The notes: generated by a model not told the origin, from the letters alone. Numbered from the stretch's first letter, positions 1 through 9,442 are shown. The stretch: 64,000 bases of DNA from an uncultured Clostridia bacterium (GCA_944381135.1 CALWJY010000015.1:1-64000), one strand, 5' to 3'. Numbers and translations are program-made.

Positions 1-300
<300 letters not shown>

Positions 301-403
301 TGATTTTGATTTTGCAAAATTTATGCAAAATTTTTAAATCTCAATCTGAGAAAGCAATAAAAGATTTGACAAACAACAAAAGAGAGCCATTTTCCGCCTT
401 ATT

Positions 404-440
404 CTAAAAACCCCAAAAAGCACATCAATGCATTTTGGGG
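404..440 (-). terminator. Rho-independent terminator of tRNA-Cys
   Basis: On the minus strand CCCCAAAA and TTTTGGGG (arms within 440-411) form a long stem followed by a T run (410-406). It lies about 50 bases downstream of the tRNA-Cys end. Confidence 0.75.
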
Positions 441-492
441 AAGAATTTAGCCTTACATTGTGGAAATCTTCCAACCATGCAGGCTTTGGCAG

Positions 493-567
493 TGGAGGTA
501 CCACCCGGATTTGAACCGGGGAATAAAGGTTTTGCAGACCTTTGCCTTACCACTTGGCGATGGTACC
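493..567 (-). tRNA. tRNA-Cys (anticodon GCA), CCA encoded
   Basis: The acceptor arms GGTACCA and TGGTACC pair, the discriminator is T, and CCA is encoded. The anticodon stem AAGGT/ACCTT encloses loop CTGCAAA, so the anticodon is GCA (cysteine). The T-arm contains GGTTCAAAT. Small reading frames over this stretch are shadows of the tRNA. Confidence 0.96.
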
Positions 568-783
568 ACAAGATTTGTTCAGTCAACAAAGAAAATATAT
601 CACATTCGCAAAGTTTTGTCAATCAATTTTCAAGATTTAATCGACTTTTTAAAATATATGAAACATTTTCTCTTTGTGACATCAAAAATGAAATCTTCAT
701 AAGAATGATTGTAGGCAAAAAATTCGCCATGAAAGAGAAAACAAACAAATTATTAAATTTTTTCAAAAAATGTTGAAAAATGC

Positions 784-812
784 TTGCTTTTTTAATCTAA
801 ATTTGATATATT
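784..812 (+). promoter_or_regulatory. Predicted promoter of tRNA-Gly
   Basis: A TTGCTT -35 hexamer (784-789) and a TATATT -10 hexamer (807-812) are separated by 17 bases. This puts transcription start about six bases before the tRNA 5' end. Confidence 0.5.
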
Positions 813-824
813 ATAAAAGCATAT

Positions 825-899
825 GCGGGAATGGCTTAGTGGTATAGCGCAGCCTTGCCAAGGCTGAGGTCGCGGGTTCGATCCCCGTTTCCCGCTCCA
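825..899 (+). tRNA. tRNA-Gly (anticodon GCC), CCA encoded
   Basis: The acceptor stem is GCGGGAA/TTCCCGC, the discriminator is T, and CCA is encoded at 897-899. The anticodon stem CAGCC/GGCTG encloses loop TTGCCAA, giving GCC (glycine). The T-arm has GGTTCGATCC. It is divergent from the tRNA-Cys and tRNA-Leu genes. Confidence 0.97.
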
Positions 900-912
900 A
901 ACTTCATTTAAG

Positions 913-938
913 AAAACGCAGTTTTAGCGTTTTTTTGT
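913..938 (+). terminator. Rho-independent terminator of tRNA-Gly
   Basis: AAAACGC (913-919) pairs with GCGTTTT (927-933), followed by more T residues, 14 bases after the tRNA end. Confidence 0.75.
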
Positions 939-1177
939 TTTAGATAAGCGGTTTTATAAATGTTTTTTATTTTATAAAAGTTTTTTATTAATGTTTTTAC
1001 GAAAACATTTTTATTTTATACAATCATTTCTTTCAAATAGATATTTTTTTAAGAATTTTAACAAACAATTTCCAACTTTCCATCATCGCAATTTTTGCAT
1101 TTTAGTTTATAAGTTTTTCAAATATTTATTATTAACGATAAATCTTATAACGCATTAAACGCTTCACATAGAAACAA
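939..1177. other. AT-rich intergenic stretch without visible genes
   Basis: This AT-rich spacer lies between the tRNA-Gly terminator and the terminator of the ftsH-linked operon, both converging on it. I see no reading frame with a ribosome-binding site and no RNA fold. Confidence 0.5.
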
Positions 1178-1216
1178 AAAAGAAAGGCAGAGTTTCAAAA
1201 ATTGCCTTTCTTTTTC
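1178..1216 (-). terminator. Terminator of the ftsH operon, usable on both strands
   Basis: AGAAAGGCA (1181-1189) pairs with TGCCTTTCT (1203-1211). T runs flank it on both strands. It lies nine bases beyond the stop codon of the membrane protein gene. Confidence 0.75.
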
Positions 1217-1224
1217 ATATTAAA

Positions 1225-2007
1225 TCAATAGTCTGTCAATTCATCCCACGCGTCATAGATGACATTTGTGTCTGCTTTCACAGTCACAGTGATGAGGCGT
1301 GTTTGTTCGCCGGTTTGCTCTCCACCAGATGTCACCGGATATTTTGCAATGATATAAACTTGTGTTTCCTGCATTCCGCCAGATTGATTCACCACAAAAT
1401 ATGCATCAGTGAATTTAAGTTGTGTTGAAGCATAGGTTGTGTATCTTGAAACATATGGTTTGCCGTTTTGATATGTGAAAACTTGGTCGGTGGTGTATCT
1501 CAAACGAACCAAATAGTCACCCTCGTCAATCATGCCCATAAGTGTGGAAACTGCACTGCTGTTTTGGATGAGAGTGTATGTTTCTGAAATATCATAACTG
1601 AACAAACTTCCACTGAAGATTGCTGAAAGATATGACTGTCCAAATGCACGATTATAATAATCTAAGAAATTATCATACCCCGTCTCTCCTTCATCATATG
1701 CCACCGGAGAAGATGTGCCATCATATAATGTGACATCCGCAAAACCGCTTCTTATGCACCGTGGTTTCATGCTGACAGGCACAACCGCCAAAATGATGAT
1801 GCAAACAGCAAGTGCCATTGCAACACACAAAGCACTGAGTGTGATGATTTTCTTTCTTTTCTTCTTTTTGAGCAATTTTTCTGTTTGAATTTTGGCATAA
1901 AGTTCGTCATCGCTCAAGAGCCTTTCTTCTTGCACAGGCTCTTCTTTCACTTCATCTTGAACTTTTTCCTGAACCTCTTGCTCAACCTCATTTTTCTTTT
2001 CTTCCAT
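1225..2007 (-). CDS. Single-pass membrane protein translationally coupled to ftsH, function unknown
   Basis: The 260-residue protein has three visible parts. The first is a Glu/Lys-rich cytoplasmic N-terminus of about 55 residues. The second is one hydrophobic segment (about residues 56-78, LSALCVAMALAVCIIILAVV). The third is a long, probably extracytoplasmic C-terminal part with many Thr, Ser, Tyr and Val residues. I recognise no domain. Its ATG overlaps the ftsH stop by one base (TAATG), so translation is probably coupled to ftsH. The topology would let the outer part contact the FtsH extracytoplasmic region, so a substrate, adaptor or modulator of FtsH is possible, but this is inference from position only. 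Confidence 0.8.
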   Translation of the reverse strand: MEEKKNEVEQEVQEKVQDEVKEEPVQEERLLSDDELYAKIQTEKLLKKKKRKKIITLSALCVAMALAVCIIILAVVPVSMKPRCIRSGFADVTLYDGTSSPVAYDEGETGYDNFLDYYNRAFGQSYLSAIFSGSLFSYDISETYTLIQNSSAVSTLMGMIDEGDYLVRLRYTTDQVFTYQNGKPYVSRYTTYASTQLKFTDAYFVVNQSGGMQETQVYIIAKYPVTSGGEQTGEQTRLITVTVKADTNVIYDAWDELTDY

Positions 2008-4370
2008 TAAACTTCCTCGCCATTATTGTCTTGTTTCTTGTTTTCAGATTTCTCTTCTTTTTCTTTCTCTGATTTTGTTTCTGGTTTCGCCCCAGGTGCA
2101 GAAGATTTTTTGGTTTTTTCTTCAGCCTTTTCTTCTGATTTCTTTTCAGAAACCTTTCTTGTTTTTGGCTTTGACTCACCCTCTTTCAATTCTGCTTTTT
2201 CGGAAGTTTCAATCTCTGTTTTTTCCTTTTTCTGTTTGTTTTCAACCTCAGGCTTTTCGTCATCTCCGTTTGAATCTTTTGATTCAAGTTTGGCGTTGAG
2301 TGCCTTTTCAAACTCAACATATTCTTGTTTGAGTGCAGAAAGTTCTTCTTCAGTGATTATTCCCATTTTAATCAAATTTTCACCTTCCGCAATCTTCTTT
2401 TTGAAACTTTCCAATTTGTCAATTCTTTCTTTCTCAGCCCTTATGCGCGCTTCCTTTGCTTTCTGCTCTTTCTCGCGTTTTTCCATAAGTTTGACAATTT
2501 CTTCAGTTTTCTTGCCAGCCATAATCATGTCAACTTCTTCCTTATAAATTGTCTCACGCGCAAGCAAAAGTTTTGCCATTTCGTGCAAAATTTCAACATT
2601 TTCAGTCAGAACCTCTTTTGCACGCTTATAGTTGCTGTTCAAAATTGATTGAATTTCTTCATCAGCAATGCCTGCCAATTTTTCAGAAAAATCATTCTTG
2701 GTTTGATAGTCTCTTCCGATGAAAACTTGTGTGGAGTCTCCCAAAGACAAGAAACCAATCTTTTTGCTCATGCCCCAATCATAGACCATTGCTCTTGCAA
2801 TTTTTGTTGCGTGTTGAATGTCTGAAGATGCACCACTTGTGATGTCTTTGAAGATGATTTCTTCAGCAATTCTTCCACCCATGCTCATGGCAATGGTGTC
2901 GCATGCCTTGTTGTAGGACATGGTCATATCGTCATTTTCAGGGCGACTCATGGTGTAGCCACCTGCACTTCCACGAGGAATGATGGAAACTTCTTGCACA
3001 TCTTCGCAATATTTCATCTTCTTTGCCACAATGGTATGACCTGCTTCGTGATATGCAGTCAGTTTTCTTTCTTTTTCTGTCAAAAGTCTGCTCTTCTTTT
3101 GAGGCCCCATAATCACCTTGTTGATTCCTTCAGTGATGTCCTCCATGATGATTTTTGGTCTGCCAGCGCGCGCTGCCAAAATTGCCGCCTCGTTGAGCAT
3201 ATTTTCAATGTCAGCACCCGTGAAGCCTGTTGTGATTCTTGCCAAAACATTGAAATCAACACTTTCATCAAGCGGTTTATTTCTTGCGTGAATACGCAAA
3301 ATACCCTCTCTTCCTTTTACATCTGGAATGTGAACATAGATTTGTCTGTCAAATCTGCCTGGACGCATAAGTGCTGGGTCAAGCACGTCGCTTCTGTTGG
3401 TTGCAGCCAAAACAATGATGCCTTCGTTTGGTTCAAACCCATCCATTTCAACAAGAAGTTGGTTTAAGGTTTGTTCTCTTTCATCGTTTCCACCGCCAAG
3501 TCCAGCACCACGCTGACGACCAACCGCGTCAATTTCGTCGATGAACACAATGCAAGGTTTGTTTTTCTTTGCTTGGTCAAACAAATCTCTCACACGAGAA
3601 GCACCAACGCCGACAAACATTTCCACGAAGTCAGAGCCCGAAATGGAGATGAAAGGCACTTTACTTTCGCCCGCAACTGCCCTTGCAAGCAAAGTTTTTC
3701 CGGTTCCTGGGCGTCCAACAAGAAGCACGCCCTTTGGAATTCTTGCGCCAAGGTCGGTGAATTTCTTTGGATTTTTCAAAAATTCAACAATTTCTTGAAG
3801 TTCTGCTTTTTCTTCGTCCATTCCTGCAATGTCAGAAAACTTCACTTTGCTCATGGAATAGGATTTCACTCTTGTTTTGCCAAAAGACATTGTGCCTTTG
3901 TTGGCGTTTGCAAGCATGCGATAGAGCATCCAGAAAATGAAAATTGCAAAAGCAATGTAGAGAATTGGAACAATGATGTCCCAAGCATTCACACCAGCAG
4001 GTGCATACTGAGTTTTTATACCTGCTTCTTTTGCCGCATTAAGCCAACCAGGCAAAAACTCATCTGCGCCAGATGCGTCATATCTGAAATGATAGTCTGC
4101 ATAACTTGGCACTTGATTTGGTTTAATTTCACTTCCATCAACCAAAACATATGCTGTGCCGTTGCGATAGTAGATGTAAACTGCTTTTTGAGGCATCCCC
4201 GAGTCTTCGTCAATGTATGTTCCATCAATAATTTCATAGACCTCATCTTGAGAAAGTTCTTTTCCCGTGTTTCCAAAATCGACAAAGAGAAGTGCCAAAA
4301 GAAGCACCACGACAAGCAGTGCAACAATCCAGCCAAGTTTAAACCCTCCTTGTTGTTTTTTCTCGTTCAT
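2007..4370 (-). CDS. ftsH: ATP-dependent zinc metalloprotease FtsH with a long charged C-terminal tail
   Basis: FtsH is a membrane-bound AAA+ protease that degrades misfolded membrane proteins and regulators. Two membrane segments (about 12-31 and 132-153) flank the outer domain. The AAA module has a Walker A GRPGTGKT (219-226; most FtsH proteins have GPPGTGKT), Walker B IVFIDEID, and a second region of homology with RPGRFDRQI. The protease site is HEAGH (441-445). The catalytic core ends near residue 640. The remaining 150 or so residues are a Lys/Glu-rich low-complexity tail absent from typical 610-650 residue FtsH. It has a good ribosome-binding site and is first in a two-gene operon. Confidence 0.97.
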   Translation of the reverse strand: MNEKKQQGGFKLGWIVALLVVVLLLALLFVDFGNTGKELSQDEVYEIIDGTYIDEDSGMPQKAVYIYYRNGTAYVLVDGSEIKPNQVPSYADYHFRYDASGADEFLPGWLNAAKEAGIKTQYAPAGVNAWDIIVPILYIAFAIFIFWMLYRMLANANKGTMSFGKTRVKSYSMSKVKFSDIAGMDEEKAELQEIVEFLKNPKKFTDLGARIPKGVLLVGRPGTGKTLLARAVAGESKVPFISISGSDFVEMFVGVGASRVRDLFDQAKKNKPCIVFIDEIDAVGRQRGAGLGGGNDEREQTLNQLLVEMDGFEPNEGIIVLAATNRSDVLDPALMRPGRFDRQIYVHIPDVKGREGILRIHARNKPLDESVDFNVLARITTGFTGADIENMLNEAAILAARAGRPKIIMEDITEGINKVIMGPQKKSRLLTEKERKLTAYHEAGHTIVAKKMKYCEDVQEVSIIPRGSAGGYTMSRPENDDMTMSYNKACDTIAMSMGGRIAEEIIFKDITSGASSDIQHATKIARAMVYDWGMSKKIGFLSLGDSTQVFIGRDYQTKNDFSEKLAGIADEEIQSILNSNYKRAKEVLTENVEILHEMAKLLLARETIYKEEVDMIMAGKKTEEIVKLMEKREKEQKAKEARIRAEKERIDKLESFKKKIAEGENLIKMGIITEEELSALKQEYVEFEKALNAKLESKDSNGDDEKPEVENKQKKEKTEIETSEKAELKEGESKPKTRKVSEKKSEEKAEEKTKKSSAPGAKPETKSEKEKEEKSENKKQDNNGEEV

Positions 4371-4408
4371 ATTCTCTCCTTATTTTAAAGTTTAGTTTTG
4401 ATTTGTTA

Positions 4409-4450
4409 TGTGCCATTCGCACAATATATATGACATTTTATCACAATCAA
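4409..4450 (-). promoter_or_regulatory. Predicted ftsH promoter with a palindrome at the transcription start
   Basis: On the minus strand TTGATT (4450-4445), 16 bases, then TATATT (4428-4423) form a plausible sigma-A promoter. An inverted repeat TGTGC-GAATG-GCACA (4423-4409) begins at the end of the -10 and is centred on the predicted start. That is a typical place for an operator, or it may be a 5' leader hairpin. Confidence 0.4.
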
Positions 4451-4716
4451 AAAAATAAAACAACAAAAAGGCAAACAAAACAAAAAATTTTTATGTCACA
4501 ATTCGTCAAAAACAAAGGTGGTGGCAATTTAAATAAAGTCAAGATATCTCTTTTTATGAAATCTTTTTAAAAATCTTATGCAAAATTGAGATTGAAAATG
4601 CTTATTTTCAAGCCCGTCATCAATCAAAACCTAAATTTTTGGTTAAATTAAACATATATTTTTTAACGACAAAAAATTATAACAAAACAAATTTTCTTCA
4701 CAAACCTAAAAAGTTA
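4451..4716. other. AT-rich intergenic stretch between gerAC and ftsH
   Basis: This lies between the end of the ger operon and the ftsH promoter. It is AT-rich. I see no gene, RNA or clear terminator for the ger operon here. Confidence 0.4.
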
Positions 4717-5988
4717 TCATTTGGAATAGACTCTCACACTTGCCTTAAACACCGCATGTGTGAGATAGCTCTCTGGGTCTTCGAGTTCTTCCAAAAATTT
4801 CAAAAATGCTTTTCTGTTTGAATTATATAATGATGTGTAAAAATCTGCAATGTCAACTTGATTTTCTCGCATAAGTTCAATGCCCTCCGACATGGAAAGT
4901 TTAACCTCCTTAATGATTGCATCAATCGCTTCATCTGTCATGGCAAGAAGTTCAATGTTTTCTTTTGGACTTTCTCCAGAATTTTCAACTTCTGAAAGTC
5001 TAACTGTCAAACTTGTGTCAATATATATGACTGGAATGCCATTTTCAAACTTCACTTTGAAATTGTTTGTTTGGTCAAAAATTTCGAATGTCAAATTTGC
5101 ATCATTAAAAACCACATCCGTAAAATGTTTAATTTCAATTGCTCCAGTGCGATAATTCCCTTTGATTAAGTTAATTTTTTCAACATCTGCCCCTGTCAAT
5201 TTAAGCACTTCCTTTCCATCTTTGAAAACAAGAGTTTCTCCATCGTTGATTATTTCTTTCGTTTGACTTGAAGAACTTTCTTTGCTTTGACTATTTCCGC
5301 CACTTGCTCCGCTTCCACCATTCTGACTGTCAATCACCGACGCAGAAATTCCTTCACCTTCGCCCGACTCCACTGAAACAAAAGACATAAGCCCAACCTT
5401 TGTTGGTCCATAAGTGCCCTTGAAAAAAGTTTCAAGAGAACTGTCTGTGCCATAAACATAGTTTTTATTATAAGAAATCAATTCACTCACCTTGATTGAA
5501 CTTTCGCTGTCAAGTTGTTGTGCAACCGAAAGAAAATCTTTGGCAGAACTGTCGGTTGCAATAAGTTTTGTGCTGGAGGAAAGTTGAATGCTTCGTATGA
5601 GATAGTCCAAAAAATTGGAAACATCATCTTTAAGAAGTTCTTCATTGAGAACAACCATTTTCACATGCGAAAGTCCAACTTCTCTTCCAATGTGAAGTCC
5701 TGCAAAATCCATTGCCTCCGAAACGCTTCGCCCCTTTGACGAAATCATTTTATATCTTTCCGCAAAATTCTGTTGCGCAACCGGCACAAAAGTGAGAAGA
5801 GAAATTTCATATTTGTTTCCACTTACCTCTTCATCATCACCAAGCAAATCAATTCCAACCGCTGTAACAATGGCATAGCGATTGATTTCTGCAGGTGTTC
5901 CAAGCGCGCCAAAAGCAAAAATCACAATCATGGCAACAAAAACCAAAAGCATTGGAGTTTTGAAAAAATGTTTAATTTGCAGTTTCAC
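4717..5988 (-). CDS. gerAC: Ger(x)C-type spore germination protein without a lipobox
   Basis: This is the third component of a GerA-type nutrient germinant receptor in the spore inner membrane. The N-terminus carries one hydrophobic segment and then AEINRYAIVTAVGID, matching the family's (D)xxEINxxAIVTxxGID start. The GLSHVKMVVLNEELL region and a C-terminal domain follow. Family members are normally lipoproteins with a Cys just before this motif; here the position reads FGALGTPAEI, with no Cys. A Ser/Gly-rich linker lies near the middle. I placed the start at GTG 5988, because GGAGGAGGG lies just upstream and would otherwise be coding. It overlaps gerAB by 17 bases. Confidence 0.88.
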   Translation of the reverse strand: MKLQIKHFFKTPMLLVFVAMIVIFAFGALGTPAEINRYAIVTAVGIDLLGDDEEVSGNKYEISLLTFVPVAQQNFAERYKMISSKGRSVSEAMDFAGLHIGREVGLSHVKMVVLNEELLKDDVSNFLDYLIRSIQLSSSTKLIATDSSAKDFLSVAQQLDSESSIKVSELISYNKNYVYGTDSSLETFFKGTYGPTKVGLMSFVSVESGEGEGISASVIDSQNGGSGASGGNSQSKESSSSQTKEIINDGETLVFKDGKEVLKLTGADVEKINLIKGNYRTGAIEIKHFTDVVFNDANLTFEIFDQTNNFKVKFENGIPVIYIDTSLTVRLSEVENSGESPKENIELLAMTDEAIDAIIKEVKLSMSEGIELMRENQVDIADFYTSLYNSNRKAFLKFLEELEDPESYLTHAVFKASVRVYSK

Positions 5989-7267
5989 TTTCCCTCCTCC
6001 CAATTACTTTTCTCAAAAATTTCTTATCTTTTTTGTTTTCGTTTGAAAATGCTTTAACTTGATTCAAATTTTCAGTGTTCATATCAGTCATTTTTAAATT
6101 TTCTTTTTTCCCTCCAGAATTTTGAACCTTTTTCGTTTCATCGACCTCAACACCTGACTTTTTCATATAGTTTTCATCTTTCTTTTCTGGTTTTCTTTTT
6201 TTCAACAAAAGCAAAACGCCAACAGCAATTGGCAAAATCACAAATGGAAAAATTCCGATGTATGGAAGCACATTCTCGCCATAAACCACCGCTTTTTCAA
6301 GATTTAAGATAAAGAAATCAATAACTACAAGAAAGATAAGATTGAAAGTTATGACCGGATATACAAAATTCACTTTCCTGAAAACTTCGTGAAAACTCAG
6401 CATAAACGCCTTGAGATAGATTGCCAAATGAAAATATGTGAAGATGATGATGACAACCATGGAAATGATGTCAATTCTTCCAAGCCCACCATATTCTTTG
6501 ACATAACTCATAATTTCAAAAATTGCATAAGGATGCAAAAATGCGGTGTAGGTGTATGAAAGTGCAAACACCACTGTCACCAAAACTACCAAAATTGCAG
6601 AGATAAGCGAAAAACCAAAAACAATTTTCCATTGTTTTTTCTTGACAATTGCCTTGTCCATAATGAGAAAAAGGAAAATCGAATCGCCAAATGAAGAAAC
6701 ATGCTTAAGTGTTGTCAGTACAAAATCTGAAAGTGAACCTTCAAACAAAAGAGGTTTAGAATTAATGCCAAAAAAGCCAACAACAATGCAAAATGCAATG
6801 ATGACAATGATGACAGGAAAGAAAAGTTGAGCGGTGCGCCCCATCACTCTCAGCCCACAAACTGCCAAGTGCGTGATGATTGGAATTATGCAAAAAAGGA
6901 AGAGAAAGTTGCTGTAGTCCTTATAAATCAAATTTCTGAAAAAAATGTAAGTTACATTATATAAAAGCACCGCTTTGCTTAGAAAGAAAAACATGAAAAT
7001 CACAAAAATAATCACTTTGACAACATTTCCAAAATGGTTTTTCAAAATTTGTGCAAAAGTCTCATTTGGAAACTTTGTTTTAAGCCTATAAAAAAGAAAA
7101 ACCAATCCAAATTCAAGTAAAAAGAGTAACACCGGAATGAAAATGGACTCAAAGCCTGCCCCTTCATACAAAAGAGATGGCAACACCAAAATTTTGTTGG
7201 CAAAAAGAAGGACAAACATCAAAATGCCCAACTGCCAAGCGTTTAAAGTCTTGTCAAGCACCCTCAT
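5972..7267 (-). CDS. gerAB: GerAB-type spore germination permease
   Basis: This 431-residue integral membrane protein has about ten hydrophobic segments across its first 370 residues and matches the endospore germination (GerAB) branch of the amino acid/polyamine transporter superfamily. It starts with a typical N-terminus (LNAWQLGILMFVLLFANKIL). The subunit recognises the small germinant in the GerA receptor. The last 60 or so residues form a Lys/Glu/Asn-rich cytoplasmic tail that is longer than usual. Its ATG overlaps the gerAA stop codon (ATGA), so the two are translationally coupled. Confidence 0.92.
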   Translation of the reverse strand: MRVLDKTLNAWQLGILMFVLLFANKILVLPSLLYEGAGFESIFIPVLLFLLEFGLVFLFYRLKTKFPNETFAQILKNHFGNVVKVIIFVIFMFFFLSKAVLLYNVTYIFFRNLIYKDYSNFLFLFCIIPIITHLAVCGLRVMGRTAQLFFPVIIVIIAFCIVVGFFGINSKPLLFEGSLSDFVLTTLKHVSSFGDSIFLFLIMDKAIVKKKQWKIVFGFSLISAILVVLVTVVFALSYTYTAFLHPYAIFEIMSYVKEYGGLGRIDIISMVVIIIFTYFHLAIYLKAFMLSFHEVFRKVNFVYPVITFNLIFLVVIDFFILNLEKAVVYGENVLPYIGIFPFVILPIAVGVLLLLKKRKPEKKDENYMKKSGVEVDETKKVQNSGGKKENLKMTDMNTENLNQVKAFSNENKKDKKFLRKVIGRRESETAN

Positions 7268-8679
7268 GAGAGCCTGTCCTCATTTTCGTTTTTAAACGAA
7301 TGTGGTCGAGTTTTCATGCTTCCAACAGGCACCATAAAGAGCCCGTCTTTGTTGTCTTTCTTGATGAAAGGCGAAAATGGAGCAAGATATGGCGCTCCAA
7401 AATTTTCCACAGAATTAGCATAGGCAAGAAAATAAATCATGCCACCAATCAATCCCAAAAGCCCAAGTGACGCACCAATCAGAAGAAAAACATATTGCAC
7501 AAGTGTGATTTGCGCTGCCTCTTCTGGAACAGTGTATAGCGCAATTTTTGCAATTGCCACAACAATGACGGCTGGCGGAGAAATCAAGCCCGCCTTGACA
7601 CCAGTGTCACCCAAAATGAGAGCGCCAACAACTGAGGTTGCAAGCCCGAGATAACTTGGAAGTCTGAGGCTGACTTCATAGAGAATTTGAAACAAAAGCA
7701 TGATGAACAAAATTTCAATGAAAGGTGTGAAAGGCACCTGCTGAGTGGAATTTGCAATTGTGATGAGATATTTCAATGGCAAAACATTATAATGGAAAAG
7801 TTGCAAGGCTATGTATGTGCCAGGTCCAAGCGTTGCAAGCAAAATTGCCACCACTCTGATGAAGCGAAGAAGCGTGGAATAGACATAATTGGTGTAATAA
7901 TCATTGCTGCTTTGCAAATCTTCCAAAAACACGAATGGAATTGTCAAAACAATTGGACTGTTGTCAACAATCAGCGCAACCCTGCCCTCAAGCATTTTTG
8001 CCGCCACAATGTCTGGCTTTTCAGATGTGCCAATTTGCTTTAAAATGGAGTTTGGTCTGCCAGAGAGAAGCGAAACAAGATAGTATGAATCCACCACCCC
8101 ATCAATCTTGATGTTTTCAAGTTTTTTCTTGATTTCTTTCAAAATTTTGCGGTCAGCAACACCGTCAAGATATGACACCACCACCTGAGTTTTTGTTGTG
8201 ATTCCAACAAAAACACTTTCAAACACCAATTTTTCACTGTGTAAACAACGCCTGAGAAGTGAAATGTTTGTTTGGAAATCTTCAGTGAAGCCCTCTCTTG
8301 GCCCCATGATGACCGCCGAAGTTGGAGGCTCGGATGGTGCACGAGTGTTGTATTTCATGATGTCAACTGCAACAATTTTTTCAGAATTTGACAACAAAAT
8401 CACAACAGCACCTTTAAGCACATTCTTCAAAATTTCTTCTTCTGAAATTTGAGAAACATCGTTTGATTTGATGATTTGTTGCAATTCTTCAACAGAAAGT
8501 TCTCCTTGAAAGTTTGATATAGGCTCGAAAATCGACTGCGAAAAAATGAGGTTGTCGGTCATGCTTTTAAGATAAACAAACCCAACATCCACTTCACCAA
8601 CCTTAATCACGCGGTCTGCCAAGTCCACAGAATTATGCAATTGTTTCTTTATGCTTTGAAGCATTTTTTCAACTTTCAA
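7264..8679 (-). CDS. gerAA: GerAA-type spore germination protein
   Basis: This is the GerA family subunit of a nutrient germinant receptor. The N-terminal soluble domain (about residues 1-260) contains the family motif SGRPNSILKQIGTSEKPD followed by ALIVDNSPIVLTIP. The C-terminal half carries about five membrane segments, including PLKYLITIANSTQQVPFTPF and LGDTGVKAGLISPPAVIVVA. I chose the TTG start at 8679 because GAGGTG (8689-8684) sits four bases upstream. An alternative start at 8748 has no ribosome-binding site and would add 23 unlikely residues. It is first in the gerAA-gerAB-gerAC operon, the set expected to be made in the forespore. Confidence 0.92.
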   Translation of the reverse strand: MKVEKMLQSIKKQLHNSVDLADRVIKVGEVDVGFVYLKSMTDNLIFSQSIFEPISNFQGELSVEELQQIIKSNDVSQISEEEILKNVLKGAVVILLSNSEKIVAVDIMKYNTRAPSEPPTSAVIMGPREGFTEDFQTNISLLRRCLHSEKLVFESVFVGITTKTQVVVSYLDGVADRKILKEIKKKLENIKIDGVVDSYYLVSLLSGRPNSILKQIGTSEKPDIVAAKMLEGRVALIVDNSPIVLTIPFVFLEDLQSSNDYYTNYVYSTLLRFIRVVAILLATLGPGTYIALQLFHYNVLPLKYLITIANSTQQVPFTPFIEILFIMLLFQILYEVSLRLPSYLGLATSVVGALILGDTGVKAGLISPPAVIVVAIAKIALYTVPEEAAQITLVQYVFLLIGASLGLLGLIGGMIYFLAYANSVENFGAPYLAPFSPFIKKDNKDGLFMVPVGSMKTRPHSFKNENEDRLS

Positions 8680-8782
8680 ATCACACCTCGTTTTTTGTAG
8701 TATGAAAAAAAGTTGAAACAAATATGCAATGCGGATGACACTTTTCAAAACAAAAAAATTGTTTTTTTATTAATTCAAAAAT

Positions 8783-8811
8783 TATATTCCATATAAATAC
8801 AAATTTCATTC
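8783..8811 (-). promoter_or_regulatory. Possible forespore sigma-G-type promoter of the ger operon
   Basis: On the minus strand GAATG (8811-8807) fits the sigma-G -35 pattern. Seventeen bases later GAATATA (8789-8783) is a partial match (5 of 7) to CATnHTA. No convincing sigma-A promoter overlaps. The match is weak and rests largely on gene function. Confidence 0.25.
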
Positions 8812-8929
8812 ACATTACGATAAAAAACAAAAAAAATGCGCATTTTTTTCAATTTTTTACGCATTTTTTTGCGTTTTTAATATTTTTTTTGAGATTTTTA
8901 TGTTTTTTGAAATTTTAATGAATGCGTCC

Positions 8930-9432
8930 ATGACGCTTTCTATTTTAAATTTATAATAAAATTTTTATATCCTCATCATTCTGAGCCACGAGCAACGCGA
9001 GTGTGTCGAAGAATCTCATTCTTTAATCATCGTTACCGAGATTCTTCCACTTCGGTCAGAATGACGGTCGGCAACCTTTTGCGTCATTCTGAGGCGTCAG
9101 TGACGCTTTCTATTTCTCTTCTCCCCGTCATTCTGAGCCGACTTTTGAGATTGAACAAAACAGAGAAACATACTTATTCAAAAGTCGTGTCGAAGAATCT
9201 CAAATCCTCTTTTTTTATTTAAATAAAAAGATAAAAAGCGTCACTGACGCTGTCAAGAATCTCACAGTGCTCAGCTTATCTCGCCAATCGTCATTCTGAG
9301 CCAGCCGTCAGGCTGTGTCGAAAAATCTCAAAGTTTCTTTTATATTTAAATAAAAAGACAAAAAGCGTCACTGACGCTGAGACCCTTCGACTTCGCTCAG
9401 GGTGACGGCGGCATTACCACTTTCTTTTTGTC
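8930..9432. repeat. Repeat cluster A: dispersed CATTCTGAG...GAAGAATCTCA palindromic element
   Basis: At least five copies, whole or partial and in both orientations. Plus-oriented copies lie at 8976-9018, 9081-9115, 9126-9206 and 9285-9332. Reverse-type copies lie near 9036-9065 and 9374-9405. Each has an outer ATTCT...AGAAT pairing. The middle varies: CAGCC-GTCA-GGCTG at the 9285 copy, and GACTTTTGA...TCAAAAGTC in the 9126 copy. Short hairpins of the GCGTC-ACT-GACGC type lie between copies and are often followed by CTTTCTATTT. The 43 bases at 8976-9018 recur identically at 26198-26240. Confidence 0.8.
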
Positions 9433-9442
9433 ATTGATGCTT

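Noticed and set aside
435..776. Frames over tRNA-Cys
   Set aside because: They cover the tRNA and its flanks; the tRNA fold explains the sequence.
2026..2547. Ser/Phe-rich frame opposite the FtsH tail
   Set aside because: It is the mirror image of Lys/Glu repeats in the real gene and has no other support.
3471..4388. 305-residue frame opposite ftsH
   Set aside because: It lies wholly antisense to the conserved FtsH core, has odd composition (Phe, Cys, His-rich) and no ribosome-binding site.
8930..9432. Repeat cluster considered as a CRISPR array
   Set aside because: Units differ in length, orientation and spacing, and there is no constant repeat with unique spacers and no cas gene.
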